Source: Ancylobacter koreensis
Lineage (GTDB): Bacteria; Pseudomonadota; Alphaproteobacteria; Rhizobiales; Xanthobacteraceae
Direction of reading: 5' to 3'
DNA: 64,000 nucleotides
Assembly: GCF_023016525.1 (NCBI RefSeq)
Contig: NZ_JALKCG010000004.1
Location: forward strand, 1 to 64,000
Within the stretch, counting starts at the first letter, position 1. Each line of letters begins with the position of its first letter. The notes under the pieces are model-generated. The model was given only the letters and a program-made list of their open reading frames with translations. It was not told where the DNA came from and searched no databases. Of this stretch, positions 53,885 through 63,941 are shown piece by piece. The translations under genes and the position numbers were made by a program.

Positions 53885-55690
53885 ATGCGCAAGATAATTG
53901 CGGCGGCAGCGCTGGCTGCTGTGGCGGCCTACGCTTGGCCCGCTTCGGCCAATGATGGGCTGACGAACATCATCAAAGACCCCAAGCAGTGGGGCATCCA
54001 GACCGGCGATTACGCCAACACCCGTTATTCCAAGCTCGACCAGATCAACGCCGGCAACGTCGGCAAGCTTCAGGTAGCCTGGAGCTTCTCGACCGGCGTG
54101 CTGCGTGGCCATGAGGGCGGTCCGCTCATCATCGGCGACGTGATGTATGTGCACACGCCCTTCCCGAACATCGTCTATGCCCTCGATCTCAACAACGACG
54201 GCAGGATCATCTGGAAGTACGAGCCCAAGCAGGATCCGAACGTCATCCCGGTGATGTGCTGCGACACGGTCAATCGCGGTCTCGCCTATGCCGACGGCAC
54301 GATCTTCCTGCACCAGGCCGACACCACCCTTGTCGCGCTCGACGCCAAGACCGGCGCCAAAAAATGGTCGGTGGTCAACGGCGACCCGAAGAAGGGCGAG
54401 ACCAACACCGCCACCGTTCTGCCGGTGAAGGACAAGGTCATCGTCGGCATCTCGGGCGGCGAGTTCGGCGTGCGCTGCCACGTCACCGCCTACGACACCA
54501 AGACCGGCAAGCAGGTCTGGCGCGGCTATTCGATGGGCCCCGACGACGAGATGCTCGTCGACCCGGAGAAGACCACGGCGCTCGGCAAGCCGATCGGCAA
54601 GGATTCCTCGCTGAAGAGCTGGGAAGGCGACCAGTGGAAGATCGGCGGCGGCTGCACCTGGGGCTGGTACTCCTACGATCCCGCGACCAACCTCGTCTAT
54701 TACGGCTCGGGCAACCCCTCGACCTGGAACCCGGCCCAGCGTCCCGGCGACAACAAGTGGTCGATGACCATCTGGGCGCGTGACGCCGACACCGGCGTCG
54801 CCAAGTGGGTCTACCAGATGACCCCCCATGACGAGTGGGACTTCGACGGCGTGAACGAGATGATCCTCACGGATCAGCAGTTCAACGGCCAGCCGCGCAA
54901 GCTGCTCACCCATTTCGACCGTAACGGCTTCGGCTACACCCTCGATCGCGTCTCCGGCGAACTGCTCGTCGCCGAGAAGTTCGATCCGGCGGTGAACTGG
55001 GCCACCAAGGTCGACATGGACAAGAACAGCCCGACCTTCGGCCGGCCGCAGGTCGTGGCGAAGTACTCGACGGCTCAGCAGGGTGAAGACGTCAACACCA
55101 AGGGCATCTGCCCGGCGGCGCTCGGCACCAAGGACCAGCAGCCGGCGGCCTTCTCGCCGAAGACCAACCTGTTCTACGTCCCCACCAACCACGTCTGCAT
55201 GGACTACGAGCCGTTCCGCGTCAGCTACACTGCGGGCCAGCCCTATGTCGGTGCGACCCTCTCGATGTTCCCGGCGCCGAACAGCCATGGCGGCATGGGC
55301 AACTTCATCGCGTGGGACAACACCAAGGGCAAGATCGTCTGGTCGCTCCCCGAGCCCTTCTCGGTGTGGTCGGGCGCTCTGGCCACTGCCGGCGACGTGG
55401 TGTTCTACGGCACGCTCGAAGGCTACCTGAAGGCGGTCGACGCCAAGACGGGCAAGGAACTCTACAAGTTCAAGACCCCGTCGGGCATCATCGGCAACGT
55501 CACCACCTACGAGCACAAGGGCAAGCAATACATCGCCATCCTGTCGGGTGTCGGTGGCTGGGCGGGCATCGGCCTGGCGGCCGGCCTGACCGACCCGAAC
55601 GCCGGTTTGGGGGCGGTGGGCGGCTATGCGGCCCTGTCGAACTACACCAACCTCGGTGGTCAGCTCACGGTGTTCGCGATCCCGAACTGA
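53885..55690 (+). CDS. xoxF: Lanthanide-dependent methanol dehydrogenase XoxF
   Basis: A 601-aa periplasmic PQQ-dependent alcohol dehydrogenase oxidising methanol (and often formaldehyde). Signal peptide 1-23 (ending ASA). The vicinal disulfide Cys125-Cys126, metal ligands Glu193 and Asn277, and catalytic Asp319 are present. Asp321 in DEWDFDGVN is the extra ligand that marks lanthanide-type XoxF; calcium-type MxaF has Ala there. Eight W-motif propeller blades are recognisable. The start at 53885 has an AGGAGGAGA site; an ATG at 53846 would add 13 non-signal residues. Followed by xoxG and xoxJ. No mxaF is in the window. Confidence 0.96.
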   Translation: MRKIIAAAALAAVAAYAWPASANDGLTNIIKDPKQWGIQTGDYANTRYSKLDQINAGNVGKLQVAWSFSTGVLRGHEGGPLIIGDVMYVHTPFPNIVYALDLNNDGRIIWKYEPKQDPNVIPVMCCDTVNRGLAYADGTIFLHQADTTLVALDAKTGAKKWSVVNGDPKKGETNTATVLPVKDKVIVGISGGEFGVRCHVTAYDTKTGKQVWRGYSMGPDDEMLVDPEKTTALGKPIGKDSSLKSWEGDQWKIGGGCTWGWYSYDPATNLVYYGSGNPSTWNPAQRPGDNKWSMTIWARDADTGVAKWVYQMTPHDEWDFDGVNEMILTDQQFNGQPRKLLTHFDRNGFGYTLDRVSGELLVAEKFDPAVNWATKVDMDKNSPTFGRPQVVAKYSTAQQGEDVNTKGICPAALGTKDQQPAAFSPKTNLFYVPTNHVCMDYEPFRVSYTAGQPYVGATLSMFPAPNSHGGMGNFIAWDNTKGKIVWSLPEPFSVWSGALATAGDVVFYGTLEGYLKAVDAKTGKELYKFKTPSGIIGNVTTYEHKGKQYIAILSGVGGWAGIGLAAGLTDPNAGLGAVGGYAALSNYTNLGGQLTVFAIPN

Positions 55691-55698
55691 GCATGGTT

Positions 55699-55723
55699 GG
55701 CGGGCTTCCCAAGGGAGCCCGCC
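55699..55723 (+). terminator. First hairpin between xoxF and xoxG
   Basis: GGCGGGC/GCCCGCC with an inner TCCC/GGGA pairing, 8 bp after the xoxF stop. No T-run, so it more likely stabilises the xoxF mRNA end or partly terminates transcription. Confidence 0.5.
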
Positions 55724-55741
55724 CTTCCCGAGACGCTGCGG

Positions 55742-55779
55742 GGGGCCTGGCCGCCGGGGAAACCGGTGCGCCAGGCCCC
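55742..55779 (+). terminator. Second hairpin between xoxF and xoxG
   Basis: GGGGCCTGGC/GCCAGGCCCC, a perfect 10-bp stem with an inner CCGG/CCGG helix in the 18-nt loop. With the first hairpin it divides xoxF from xoxG within 210 bp and could set their relative levels. Confidence 0.55.
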
Positions 55780-55900
55780 ACCGTCTCCGGCCTTCGCGCC
55801 TTATGAGACTCTTAGAACAATTCCGATCCGGGCATGCGGGCCGAGCGCCCGTCCCCAGCGGCGGACAAGGCCCCCTCGTGGCCCCTGAGGAGACTGCTTC

Positions 55901-56491
55901 ATGATGAATTCCGTTCGCGGATGGCTTGTTTCCGGCATCCTGCCGGCGTCCGCCGGCATGTCGGCTGTCGTCCTGGCGGCGACGCTCGTCCTGCCTGTCC
56001 CGGCAGTGGCACAGGATGCGGCCGCCCCGGCCGCGACCGCGCAGCCGGTCGCCAAGGAGAAGGACGAACTCGGCAAGTACACGCTGCCGGATGGCGATCC
56101 GACCTACAATATCGGCGCCGACGGCACGCTCGACTGGTACACCTATTCCGGCTACCGCCGTTATCACGCCGAATGCCACGTCTGCCACGGCCCGGACGGC
56201 ATGGGATCCTCCTATGCGCCGGCGCTCGCCAATTCGCTGAAGACCATGACCTATCCCGAGTTCATGGAGATTGTCGTCAACGGCAAGCGGAACGTCGGCG
56301 TCGGCACGGCCGACCAGGTGATGCCCGCCTTCGGCGAGAACAAGAACGTCATGTGCTACCTCGACGACATCTATGTCTACCTCAAGGCCCGCGCCGACGG
56401 CGCTCTGGGCCGCGAGCGGCCGAGCAAGCGCGAGGACAAGACGAAGGCGTACACCTCCAATGAAAACCAGTGTTTCGGACGGCCGGGCTGA
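55901..56491 (+). CDS. xoxG: XoxG, c-type cytochrome partner of XoxF
   Basis: A 196-aa periplasmic monohaem cytochrome, the dedicated electron acceptor of XoxF. The signal peptide spans 1-about 38 (ending AVAQD); the haem site is Cys92-H-V-Cys95-His96 and the likely Met ligand is in VMPAFGENKNV. WYTYSGYRRYHAECHVCHGP is the typical opening of the cytochrome cL fold. The start is 55901 or the next ATG at 55904. Its end overlaps the xoxJ start by 32 nt. Confidence 0.93.
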   Translation: MMNSVRGWLVSGILPASAGMSAVVLAATLVLPVPAVAQDAAAPAATAQPVAKEKDELGKYTLPDGDPTYNIGADGTLDWYTYSGYRRYHAECHVCHGPDGMGSSYAPALANSLKTMTYPEFMEIVVNGKRNVGVGTADQVMPAFGENKNVMCYLDDIYVYLKARADGALGRERPSKREDKTKAYTSNENQCFGRPG

Positions 56492-57386
56492 TCCGGTATC
56501 GGGCGTGACGGCGCCGCCTTCCGGTTTTGTCCGGGCGGCGGCGTCGCGCCCGGGCGCGCGGGGCGCCGTGCTTCTCGCCCTGCTTCTCGCCGCCTTCGCC
56601 CCGGTGGCCACGCCCGCCTCGGCGCAGGTGGCCGATCTCGTCGACCGCTCGACGCTGCGCGTCTGCGCCGACCCGGCGAACCTGCCCTTCACCAATGAGG
56701 CGGGCGAGGGCTTCGAGAACAAGATTGCCGAGCTGATGGCCGAGAAGATGGGCCTGCCGCTCGACTACACCTGGTTCCCGCAGGCCACCGGCTTTTACCG
56801 CATGACTCTCGCCGCCAAGCGCTGCGACGTCGTGATGGGCTATGTCGCCGGCGGCGATCCGGTGCTCAACACCAATGCCTATTACCGCTCGGCCTGGGTG
56901 CTGCTGACCAAGAAGGGCAGCGATCTCGCCGATGTGGACACGCTGTCCGACCCGCGCCTCAAAGGCCGGCGCATCGGCGTGGTGGCGGGCTCGCCGCCCG
57001 GCGACCTGCTCACCCGCAACGGGCTGATGGCCATGGCCAAGCCCTATGCGCTGATGGTGGACCGCCGGTACGACAACCCCGCGCAGGCGATGATCGACGA
57101 CCTCGATTCCGGCGATATCGACGCCGGAATCCTGTGGGGGCCGATCGGTGGCTACTACGCCAAGAAGTCGCCGGTGGAGCTCGTCGTGACGCCGCTGGTG
57201 AAGGAGAAGGGCGACCCCTCGCTGGTCTACCGCATCACCTTCGGCATCCGGCCGGGCGAACTGAACTGGAAGCACCAGCTCAACGCCTTCATCAAGGACG
57301 AGCAGGGCGCGATCAACCGCATCCTGCTGGACTATGGCGTGCCGCTGCTCGACGGCCAGGACCGGCCGGTCGAACTGGCGCCGTGA
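56460..57386 (+). CDS. xoxJ: XoxJ, periplasmic binding-like protein
   Basis: A 308-aa protein with the solute-binding fold of XoxJ/MxaJ: VADLVDRSTLRVCADPANLP, then FTNEAGEGFENKIAELMA and CDVVMGYVAGGDPVLNTNAY. The signal region is long (hydrophobic helix about 33-55, cleavage near ASAQ). XoxJ is thought to help activate XoxF or deliver it. The ATG at 56460 lies inside xoxG; a longer frame from 56373 has no family support. Standard xoxFGJ order. Confidence 0.93.
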   Translation: MKTSVSDGRADPVSGVTAPPSGFVRAAASRPGARGAVLLALLLAAFAPVATPASAQVADLVDRSTLRVCADPANLPFTNEAGEGFENKIAELMAEKMGLPLDYTWFPQATGFYRMTLAAKRCDVVMGYVAGGDPVLNTNAYYRSAWVLLTKKGSDLADVDTLSDPRLKGRRIGVVAGSPPGDLLTRNGLMAMAKPYALMVDRRYDNPAQAMIDDLDSGDIDAGILWGPIGGYYAKKSPVELVVTPLVKEKGDPSLVYRITFGIRPGELNWKHQLNAFIKDEQGAINRILLDYGVPLLDGQDRPVELAP

Positions 57387-57403
57387 GCGTGGGGGAGGCG
57401 GCG

Positions 57404-58045
57404 ATGAGCAAACGGCCCGAACCGTCGCTCTCCCGCCTCGCCTGGCTTGGAATGGCGGGGCTGGCGGTAGCGCTTTACGCGCTGTCGCCGACCGCCGGCC
57501 GGGGCGAGTCCGTCCCGGCGGCCTCTGCCGCACCCGGCGCTTCCACGGGGGCTGCTCCGTCCTCGGCCGTGCCGGAGCCGGGCGGCTACCGCATGGAGGC
57601 GTACCGTGCGCCCACGCCCGCCACGCTGAAGGGCGCGCGCGTCATCGACACGGCCGAGGCCGAGCGGTTGTGGCGCGGCAATGCGGCGCTCTTCCTTGAC
57701 GTGATGCCGCGCGACGTGAAGCCGGCGAACCTTCCCCCCGGCACGATCTGGCGCGACAAGCGGCGCGACCATCTTCCGGGCAGCGTGTGGCTGGCGAATG
57801 TCGGTTACGGCGCGCTCAGCCCGCAGATGGATGCCTATTTCCGCGACCGGCTCGGCGCCCTCACCGAGGGTCGTCGCGACGCCGCTCTGGTCTTCTATTG
57901 CCTCACCGATTGCTGGATGAGTTGGAACGCCGCCCGCCGCGCCATGGGCGAATATGGCTACACCAACGTGATCTGGTATCCCGCCGGCAGCGACGGCTGG
58001 GCGAAGGCCGGCCTGCCGCTTGAGCAAGCCAAGCCGCTCGACTAG
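57404..58045 (+). CDS. PQQ-catabolism-associated CxxxCW rhodanese-like protein
   Basis: 213 aa. N-terminal signal anchor (about 15-40), a Pro/Ala/Ser-rich stretch, then a rhodanese-like domain with FYCLTDCWMSWNAARR, the motif that names the family (PQQ-dependent catabolism-associated CXXCW motif protein), and NVIWYPAGSDGW. The active-site Cys pair is probably redox-active or sulfur-handling. The ATG at 57404 has a GGGGGAGG site. GTG at 57383 would overlap the xoxJ stop. It belongs to the xox transcript. Confidence 0.88.
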   Translation: MSKRPEPSLSRLAWLGMAGLAVALYALSPTAGRGESVPAASAAPGASTGAAPSSAVPEPGGYRMEAYRAPTPATLKGARVIDTAEAERLWRGNAALFLDVMPRDVKPANLPPGTIWRDKRRDHLPGSVWLANVGYGALSPQMDAYFRDRLGALTEGRRDAALVFYCLTDCWMSWNAARRAMGEYGYTNVIWYPAGSDGWAKAGLPLEQAKPLD

Positions 58046-58117
58046 GCGCCCTCGCGTGGAGAGGCCCGGCGTGCTCGTCGCCGCCTCGCGCCGGCGGAAA
58101 TCATGTAATCTGCATCC

Positions 58118-58708
58118 ATGAGAGCGCGCTTCGGGCGGATGGAAAGCTGGCTGGCCGACCGCTGGGTGGCGGGCGCCGGCTTCATGGCCGCCGCGCTCCT
58201 CGCCAGCACGCCGCTGCTGGCAATGGTGGCGCCTCTGGCCCTCGTGCTCATCTTCCTGCACAGCCCCGGTTACATGATGCATCAGGTCGAGGAGCACGCG
58301 GGAGACCGGTTCCGCCGCTTCGCCAATGACCGGGTGTTCGGCGGGCGCGAGGCGCTCACCACGCCGGCCGTGCTGGTCATCAATGTCGGCGTCGTGTGGC
58401 TGCTGAATCTCGGCGCGCTCTATGCCGCGCTCGCCTGGGGCGCCGGCTACGGGCTCGTCGCGCCCTATGCCATGCTGGTCAACGCGCTCACCCATATCGG
58501 CGCCCGCCTGCGGCTCGGCGCCTATAATCCCGGCCTGATGACGGCGGTTGTCCTCTTCCTGCCGCTGAGCGTGACGACCATTGCCGTCATCGGCATGGAG
58601 CCGGAGGTCGGCTGGCGCCTGCACGCGGCCGGGCTGGCGGGTGCGCTCCTCCTGCACCTCGCCATCGTCGCCCATGTCGCGCTGCGGCTGCGCCGCCTTC
58701 CGGGATAG
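58118..58708 (+). CDS. HXXEE-domain membrane protein
   Basis: 196 aa with about five to six hydrophobic segments and the motif HQVEEHAGDRF (His-x-x-Glu-Glu) that defines the HXXEE family, plus a later NALTHIGARL His. The motif could bind a metal. Function unknown. It stands between the xox genes and the convergent ABC cluster; association with quinoprotein metabolism is by location only. Confidence 0.75.
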   Translation: MRARFGRMESWLADRWVAGAGFMAAALLASTPLLAMVAPLALVLIFLHSPGYMMHQVEEHAGDRFRRFANDRVFGGREALTTPAVLVINVGVVWLLNLGALYAALAWGAGYGLVAPYAMLVNALTHIGARLRLGAYNPGLMTAVVLFLPLSVTTIAVIGMEPEVGWRLHAAGLAGALLLHLAIVAHVALRLRRLPG

Positions 58709-58718
58709 GCCGCCGGCG

Positions 58719-59354
58719 TCACTCCATCACGTTCTGGATCGCGCGGGCGAGCGAGAAGGCGCGCTGCTCCAGAAGCACGGGGCTCTCGCACACCGCCGTC
58801 ACCGCCTGGTTGCGGGCGTCGTAGATGCGGGTGTCCCACAGCAGGCGCTGTTCGAGCTCGGCGGCCTTGGCCTTGTCCTCGTCGCTCTGCGCCGCCTTCT
58901 TGGCCTTGGCGAGTTCGAGGCTCTCGGACTTGATGCGCTGGGACAGCTCGATCTGGTGCTGCGAATAGCGCTCGATGCCGTTCATGATGCGGCTGCGGCG
59001 GGCGTTGATCTGGTCGAACACGCCGGCGAACAGCAGGGTCAGCCGGTCCTTGCGCTCGGCTCCCGCCTTCTGCGCGAAGCTCTCCACCTGCTCGGTCGCA
59101 TCGTCGATGGGCGTGCGCTGGGCGACGAGCACCGGCACGAGGGCGGCGACGTCGCTGTCCTGCTGCCAGTTCACGTTCTCGATGGAGGGGCCGGACCACA
59201 TCTGCCCGGCTGCCAGCACCGGCACCTTGCGCTGGACGCAGGGCCACAGCCCGCCCGTCGGCGCGGCGGCAAGACCGGGCGCGCAGGAGAGCAGCAGCAA
59301 CGGGACGGCAAGGCGCAGCGGGCGGAACGGCGTCGAATTCCTGGTCGCGGGCAT
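58719..59354 (-). CDS. Periplasmic helical protein of PQQ-ABC cluster
   Basis: 211 aa with a signal peptide (hydrophobic 13-28, then the AAAP cleavage region). The mature part is mainly helical, with charged coiled-coil-like stretches at about 120-170 (ERYSQHQIELSQRIKSESLE, then LAKAKKAAQSDEDKAKAAEL), and two Cys (WPCVQRK, TAVCESP) that may bond. Similar unnamed proteins occur in PQQ-alcohol-dehydrogenase ABC clusters. It follows the permease gene by 56 bp on the same strand. Role unknown. Confidence 0.75.
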   Translation of the reverse strand: MPATRNSTPFRPLRLAVPLLLLSCAPGLAAAPTGGLWPCVQRKVPVLAAGQMWSGPSIENVNWQQDSDVAALVPVLVAQRTPIDDATEQVESFAQKAGAERKDRLTLLFAGVFDQINARRSRIMNGIERYSQHQIELSQRIKSESLELAKAKKAAQSDEDKAKAAELEQRLLWDTRIYDARNQAVTAVCESPVLLEQRAFSLARAIQNVME

Positions 59355-59410
59355 GGGCTTTTCCTCGGGTCGTTCGGGCGCTCTGCGGCGCCCTGGATGT
59401 CGGCCGGCGT

Positions 59411-60246
59411 CTATTTGGCGTTGTCCGGCCCGCCGCGGCGAGCCATCACCCCGGCGGAAGGATCATACGCCAGGATGGAGGCGGCGAGGAACACCAGCGC
59501 GCAGCCGGCGACCACGAGCGCCGCGAACGGCTCGAACTGGCCGTAGAGCGCGAAGCGGATCACCTCGACCGCATAGGTGAAGGGGTTCAACGTGCAGATC
59601 CACCACAGCACGAGGCTGCTCTCCTGCACCCGCCAGAGCGGGTAGAGCGCGGAGGAGGCGAAGAACATGGGGAAGATGACGAAGTTCATAACGCTGGCGA
59701 AGTTCTCCATCTGCCGGAACAGCGAGGACATCAGAAGGCCCATGGAGCCCAGCATCAGCCCGGTGAGGAGAAGCGCCGGCAGCACCGCGAAATAGCCCAC
59801 GGGCGGCAGCTCGACTTCCCAGAACCAGGCGACGGCGAGAAAGGCATAGACCTGCAGCAGCGAGACGCAGATGCCCGCCGTGAGCTTCGAGACCAGCAGG
59901 AACCAGCGCGGATAGGGGCTGACCAGCAGGATGCGCATCGCGCCGACTTCGCGGTCGTAGACCATGGAGAGCGAGGATTGCAGGCCGTTGAAGAGCTGGA
60001 TCATCGCCACCAGCCCCGGCGTTACATAGACCTCGTAGAGCACATAGGTCTCGTAGGGCGGGATGATCGAGACGCCGAGCACGGAGCGGAAGCCGGCGGC
60101 GAAGATGAACAGCCACACCAGCGGACGCACCAGCGCCGAGAGGAAGCGGCCGCGCTGGTTGAGGAAGCGAAGCCCCTCGCGCCAGCAGATGCCGGCGAGC
60201 ACGATGAGATAGCCGGCCAGCGGCAGGCGGAAGCGGCCGGGCGTGC

Positions 60247-60250
<4 letters not shown>
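59411..60250 (-). CDS. ABC-2 type permease, PQQ-alcohol system (PedC-like)
   Basis: A 279-aa integral membrane protein with about six hydrophobic helices of the ABC-2 exporter fold (LFIFAAGFRSVLGVSI, ETYVLYEVYVTPGLVAMI, LNPFTYAVEVIRFALYG). It is the permease partner of the ATPase gene it overlaps by 4 nt. In the conserved PQQ-dependent alcohol dehydrogenase ABC system the transporter's cargo is not established. The C-terminal LNPFT-type motif is typical of ABC-2 permeases. The start at 60250 follows the ATGA overlap. Confidence 0.9.
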
Positions 60251-61068
<818 letters not shown>

Positions 61069-61117
61069 CTCGTCTTCCGTCACCGTGCCGCCCGGGGCGG
61101 CGTCTCCCCAAGCGGGA

Positions 61118-61150
61118 GAGAAGAAAAGTCCCCGGCGGGAAGCCGGGGAC
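61118..61150 (-). terminator. Intrinsic terminator after cupredoxin gene
   Basis: Reading on the minus strand, GTCCCCGGC (61150-61142) forms a perfect 9-bp stem with GCCGGGGAC (61136-61128) around a 5-nt loop, followed by TTTTCTTCTC. A textbook Rho-independent terminator between the cupredoxin-like gene and the ATPase gene. Confidence 0.85.
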
Positions 61151-61192
61151 AGTGTTCACGAGGAGAGTAGGTCGTTCAATGGCCGGCGTCCG

Positions 61193-61618
61193 TCACTTCA
61201 CGATGAATTCGCCCTTCATGCCGCGCTCTTCCATGCCCTTGCAGAACCAGGGATAGGTGCCCGGCTTGATCGGCACGAAGAACAGCTCGGCCTCGCCGTC
61301 CTGCTCGAACTCGATCTCGGTGAGGCCGATCGCCTTCACCTCGACTTCCTCCACCTCGACCTTGCGTAGGAAGATGCTCTGGAAGAAACCGGGCGCCTGC
61401 CAGGCGCATTCCTTCTTGCCGGTCGAGGAGAGCTCCAGCGAATAGGCCTTGCCGGTCTCCAGCTCGTAGCTCTTCTGCGAGACGCCGTAGCCGGCATCGC
61501 CGAGGCCGAGCTTCAGCTCCGGCAGTTCGGTGGGTTTCAGCGTCAGATCGCCCTTGGCGAAGGCGGCGCCCGAGAGCGCGAGCGTTGCGGCGGCGGCGAG
61601 AATGATGTGCGTCTTCAT
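61193..61618 (-). CDS. Cupredoxin-like periplasmic protein
   Basis: 141 aa, signal peptide 1-21 (ending AFA), beta-sandwich with a C-terminal WFCKGMEERGMKGEF resembling a cupredoxin copper loop (Cys126, Met134), but with Met129 or Glu near the usual His and no clear N-terminal His ligand (KKECAWQAPG occupies that place). It may bind copper in an unusual way or have lost it. It lies between the beta-propeller and ATPase genes of the PQQ cluster. A role in periplasmic electron transfer or metal handling is inference. Confidence 0.78.
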   Translation of the reverse strand: MKTHIILAAAATLALSGAAFAKGDLTLKPTELPELKLGLGDAGYGVSQKSYELETGKAYSLELSSTGKKECAWQAPGFFQSIFLRKVEVEEVEVKAIGLTEIEFEQDGEAELFFVPIKPGTYPWFCKGMEERGMKGEFIVK

Positions 61619-61659
61619 GGCGTTCCTCCGAATTGGCTGACTGGTTGATCTTTTTCAGG

Positions 61660-62646
61660 TCACGGCACCACGACCACGCCCCAGGGAAGGCGGCCGACGG
61701 TGACGGACTTGGTGACCTTCTCGTTGGCCACGTCGATGACCGAGATGTCGTTCGAATTGCCGTTGGTCGAGAGCAGGAACTTCTCGTCCGGCGTGAAGCC
61801 GAGCTGCCAGACGCGCTGGCCGACCAGCAGGTACTTCTCGACTTCCAGCGTCTTGGCGTTCACCACCGCCACGCGGTTGGCCGGGCCGAGGGCGATGAAG
61901 GCCTTGGAGCCGTCCTTGGTGACGCGCACGCCCACGGGCTGGATCGCGTCGTCGGTCACGCCGGGGATCTTGAAGGAGATCTTCTTGATGATCTTCCACG
62001 TCGCCGGGTCGATCACCGCGACCGTGCCGCCGACTTCCGACGAGACCCAGAGCTGCTTGCCGTCCTCGGTGAACTGGGCGATGCGCGGGCGGGAATCGAC
62101 GAGGATGTTCTCGATGATCTCGTTGTTCGAGGTGTCGACCACATGCGCCATGTTGGTCGTCTCGGACGTGTTGACCATGTATTTGCCGTCGGGGCTGATG
62201 CCCATGCCCTCGGGCTCGACGCCGACCGGGATCTCGGCAACGAGATCGTTGTTCTCGACATTCACCACCGTGACCATGTTGTCGTCTTCGTTGGCGATGT
62301 AGAGCGGGTTGCCGGAGGGGTGCAGCACGAACAGCTCCGGGTCGGGCCCCGAGCGCAGCGTCTTCACCAGCTTGAGCGTGGCGGCGTCGTACACCTCGAC
62401 GCGGTTGTCGTCGGAGGCGCAGACATAGATCAGCTTGCCGTCCGGGCTGGCGATGATGCCGCGCGGGCGCCGGCCGGTCTTGATGGTGTCGATGACCTTC
62501 AGCGTGTTCATGTCGACCACGCTCATCGTGTGGTCGCGCTCATTGGTGACGAAGGCGCGCGGGCTGGCCTGCGCCGGAAGCGCGTCGACCATCAGCAGCC
62601 CCGCGAGGGCGGCGATGCCGGTCGACAGCATGATCGGACGTTTCAT
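61660..62646 (-). CDS. PQQ-catabolism-associated beta-propeller protein
   Basis: A 328-aa periplasmic YVTN-type propeller: signal peptide 1-27, then about seven repeats with the VxxI-TG(R/K)-PxG-xxSPDGK pattern (e.g. TIKTGRRPRGIIASPDGKLI). Despite its place, it lacks the W-motifs and metal ligands of a PQQ dehydrogenase, so it is not a quinoprotein enzyme; it is the beta-propeller partner of the PQQ-ABC system. It follows the binding-protein gene by 38 bp. Confidence 0.9.
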   Translation of the reverse strand: MKRPIMLSTGIAALAGLLMVDALPAQASPRAFVTNERDHTMSVVDMNTLKVIDTIKTGRRPRGIIASPDGKLIYVCASDDNRVEVYDAATLKLVKTLRSGPDPELFVLHPSGNPLYIANEDDNMVTVVNVENNDLVAEIPVGVEPEGMGISPDGKYMVNTSETTNMAHVVDTSNNEIIENILVDSRPRIAQFTEDGKQLWVSSEVGGTVAVIDPATWKIIKKISFKIPGVTDDAIQPVGVRVTKDGSKAFIALGPANRVAVVNAKTLEVEKYLLVGQRVWQLGFTPDEKFLLSTNGNSNDISVIDVANEKVTKSVTVGRLPWGVVVVP

Positions 62647-62684
62647 CGTTTCCTCCTGGCAATTCTTTGATTTTATTGAACGTC

Positions 62685-63941
62685 TTACTGGAGCTTGCAG
62701 GCCGATTCCGGCCGGTCGAAGCCCAGCGTGTCGAGCGGCGACGTCTGGTGCAGGAAGCCGGCCTGCGGCGAGAGCGTCACCGTGTTGGTGGCGTGGGTGA
62801 GCAGGATCGGCTGGCGCAGCTGGTGGTCCCAGTCGCGGAACGAGGCGGCGACGCCCTTGAACACCGGCAGGTCGTAGTCGGGCGACAGCAGCTGCGCCTT
62901 CACCTTGGCGGGGGCACTGTCGCGCGTCTTCAGGCTGGCGGAGCCCACCGCGAACACGCCCTGCCACATCTGGAAGTCCAGCGGCAGCATCAGGCGCTTG
63001 GACTGCTTGAAGAAGCGGCTCTGGAGCTGTGAGGCGCCCCAGTTCTCCATCGTCGGGTGCCATGAGAGCGGCATGAGGCCCTGCGTGCCGGCGATGGGAC
63101 GCGACAGCCAGGTGTTGTAGGGCAGGATGTCGCCGAATTCGCCGAGCTCATCGGCGACGATCAGAAGATCGTATTCGCCGACCTGCGTGCCGCGCGGCAC
63201 CTCGGACTGCGCGGTGGCGCGCGCGTCCGGGCCATAGTCCCATTCCTTTTCGGCGACGATCTTGGCGCCGAACTTCTTCGCCGAGCGGCGCACCGCCTCG
63301 GCATAGAGCTTGTCGCCGTCGGTGCGCCCGACCATCAGGAACCAGTTGCGCCAGCGCTTGGTGACGAGGAACTGCGCCAGCGCGTCGGTCAGCATGGCCC
63401 GGCTCGGGGCGATGTGGAACACGTTGGCGCGGCAGTCCTGCTGGCGCAGCCGGTCGTCGGTGGCGCCGACATTGATGAAGACGACGTCCTGCCCCTTATA
63501 GGCGTCGGCAATCTTCAGCAGCTGGTCGGCCGGCACGTCGAGCAGGATGAAGCCGTTGCCCGCCTCGACCAGCTTCTGCACCACGGGCAGAGGGTCGCCA
63601 TCGGTCGGCACGATCTCGGTGGAGAGCTTGTAGTCGAGCTTGAGGAAGCGGCCGCTGGTGAGGTTGTCGCGGATGCCGAGCTCGGCGCCGGCGATGCCAA
63701 GATCGTCCGGCGGCATCTGCAGCGGGGCGATCCATGGCGGCGGCTCGGGAAGCTGGCGCACGACGCCGATGTGGAAGGTCTGCGCCGGCGCAATGGCGGC
63801 CGCCGGCTTGGCCGTCAGCGGCGGTGACGCAACGGAAGGTGTGGCCGGGCCCGTCTCCTGCGCGCGGGCGGGCAGGGGAGCCAGCATTGCAATGCCCGCC
63901 GCGATCAGCGCCGCTACTGCGGCGCTCGCCATCCATCTCAT
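62685..63941 (-). CDS. ABC substrate-binding protein, PQQ-alcohol system
   Basis: 418 aa with a signal peptide (1-27) and a periplasmic-binding type I (Leu/Ile/Val-binding-like) fold: IGVVRQLPEPPPWIAPLQM, then DVVFINVGATDDRLRQQDC and WFLMVGRTDGDKLYAEAV. It matches the binding protein of the PQQ-dependent alcohol dehydrogenase ABC system. The Cys in QQDC and a C-terminal CKLQ Cys may be linked. It is the first gene on this strand in the window; its promoter probably lies at 63942-64000 or beyond. Confidence 0.9.
   Translation of the reverse strand: MRWMASAAVAALIAAGIAMLAPLPARAQETGPATPSVASPPLTAKPAAAIAPAQTFHIGVVRQLPEPPPWIAPLQMPPDDLGIAGAELGIRDNLTSGRFLKLDYKLSTEIVPTDGDPLPVVQKLVEAGNGFILLDVPADQLLKIADAYKGQDVVFINVGATDDRLRQQDCRANVFHIAPSRAMLTDALAQFLVTKRWRNWFLMVGRTDGDKLYAEAVRRSAKKFGAKIVAEKEWDYGPDARATAQSEVPRGTQVGEYDLLIVADELGEFGDILPYNTWLSRPIAGTQGLMPLSWHPTMENWGASQLQSRFFKQSKRLMLPLDFQMWQGVFAVGSASLKTRDSAPAKVKAQLLSPDYDLPVFKGVAASFRDWDHQLRQPILLTHATNTVTLSPQAGFLHQTSPLDTLGFDRPESACKLQ

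Noticed and set aside
53810..56722. A 970-codon antisense frame over xoxF-xoxG
   Set aside because: Covers well-identified xox genes and has no recognisable domain.
61660..62646. Beta-propeller protein as a second PQQ dehydrogenase
   Set aside because: Too short, with YVTN-type repeats and no PQQ or metal ligands.
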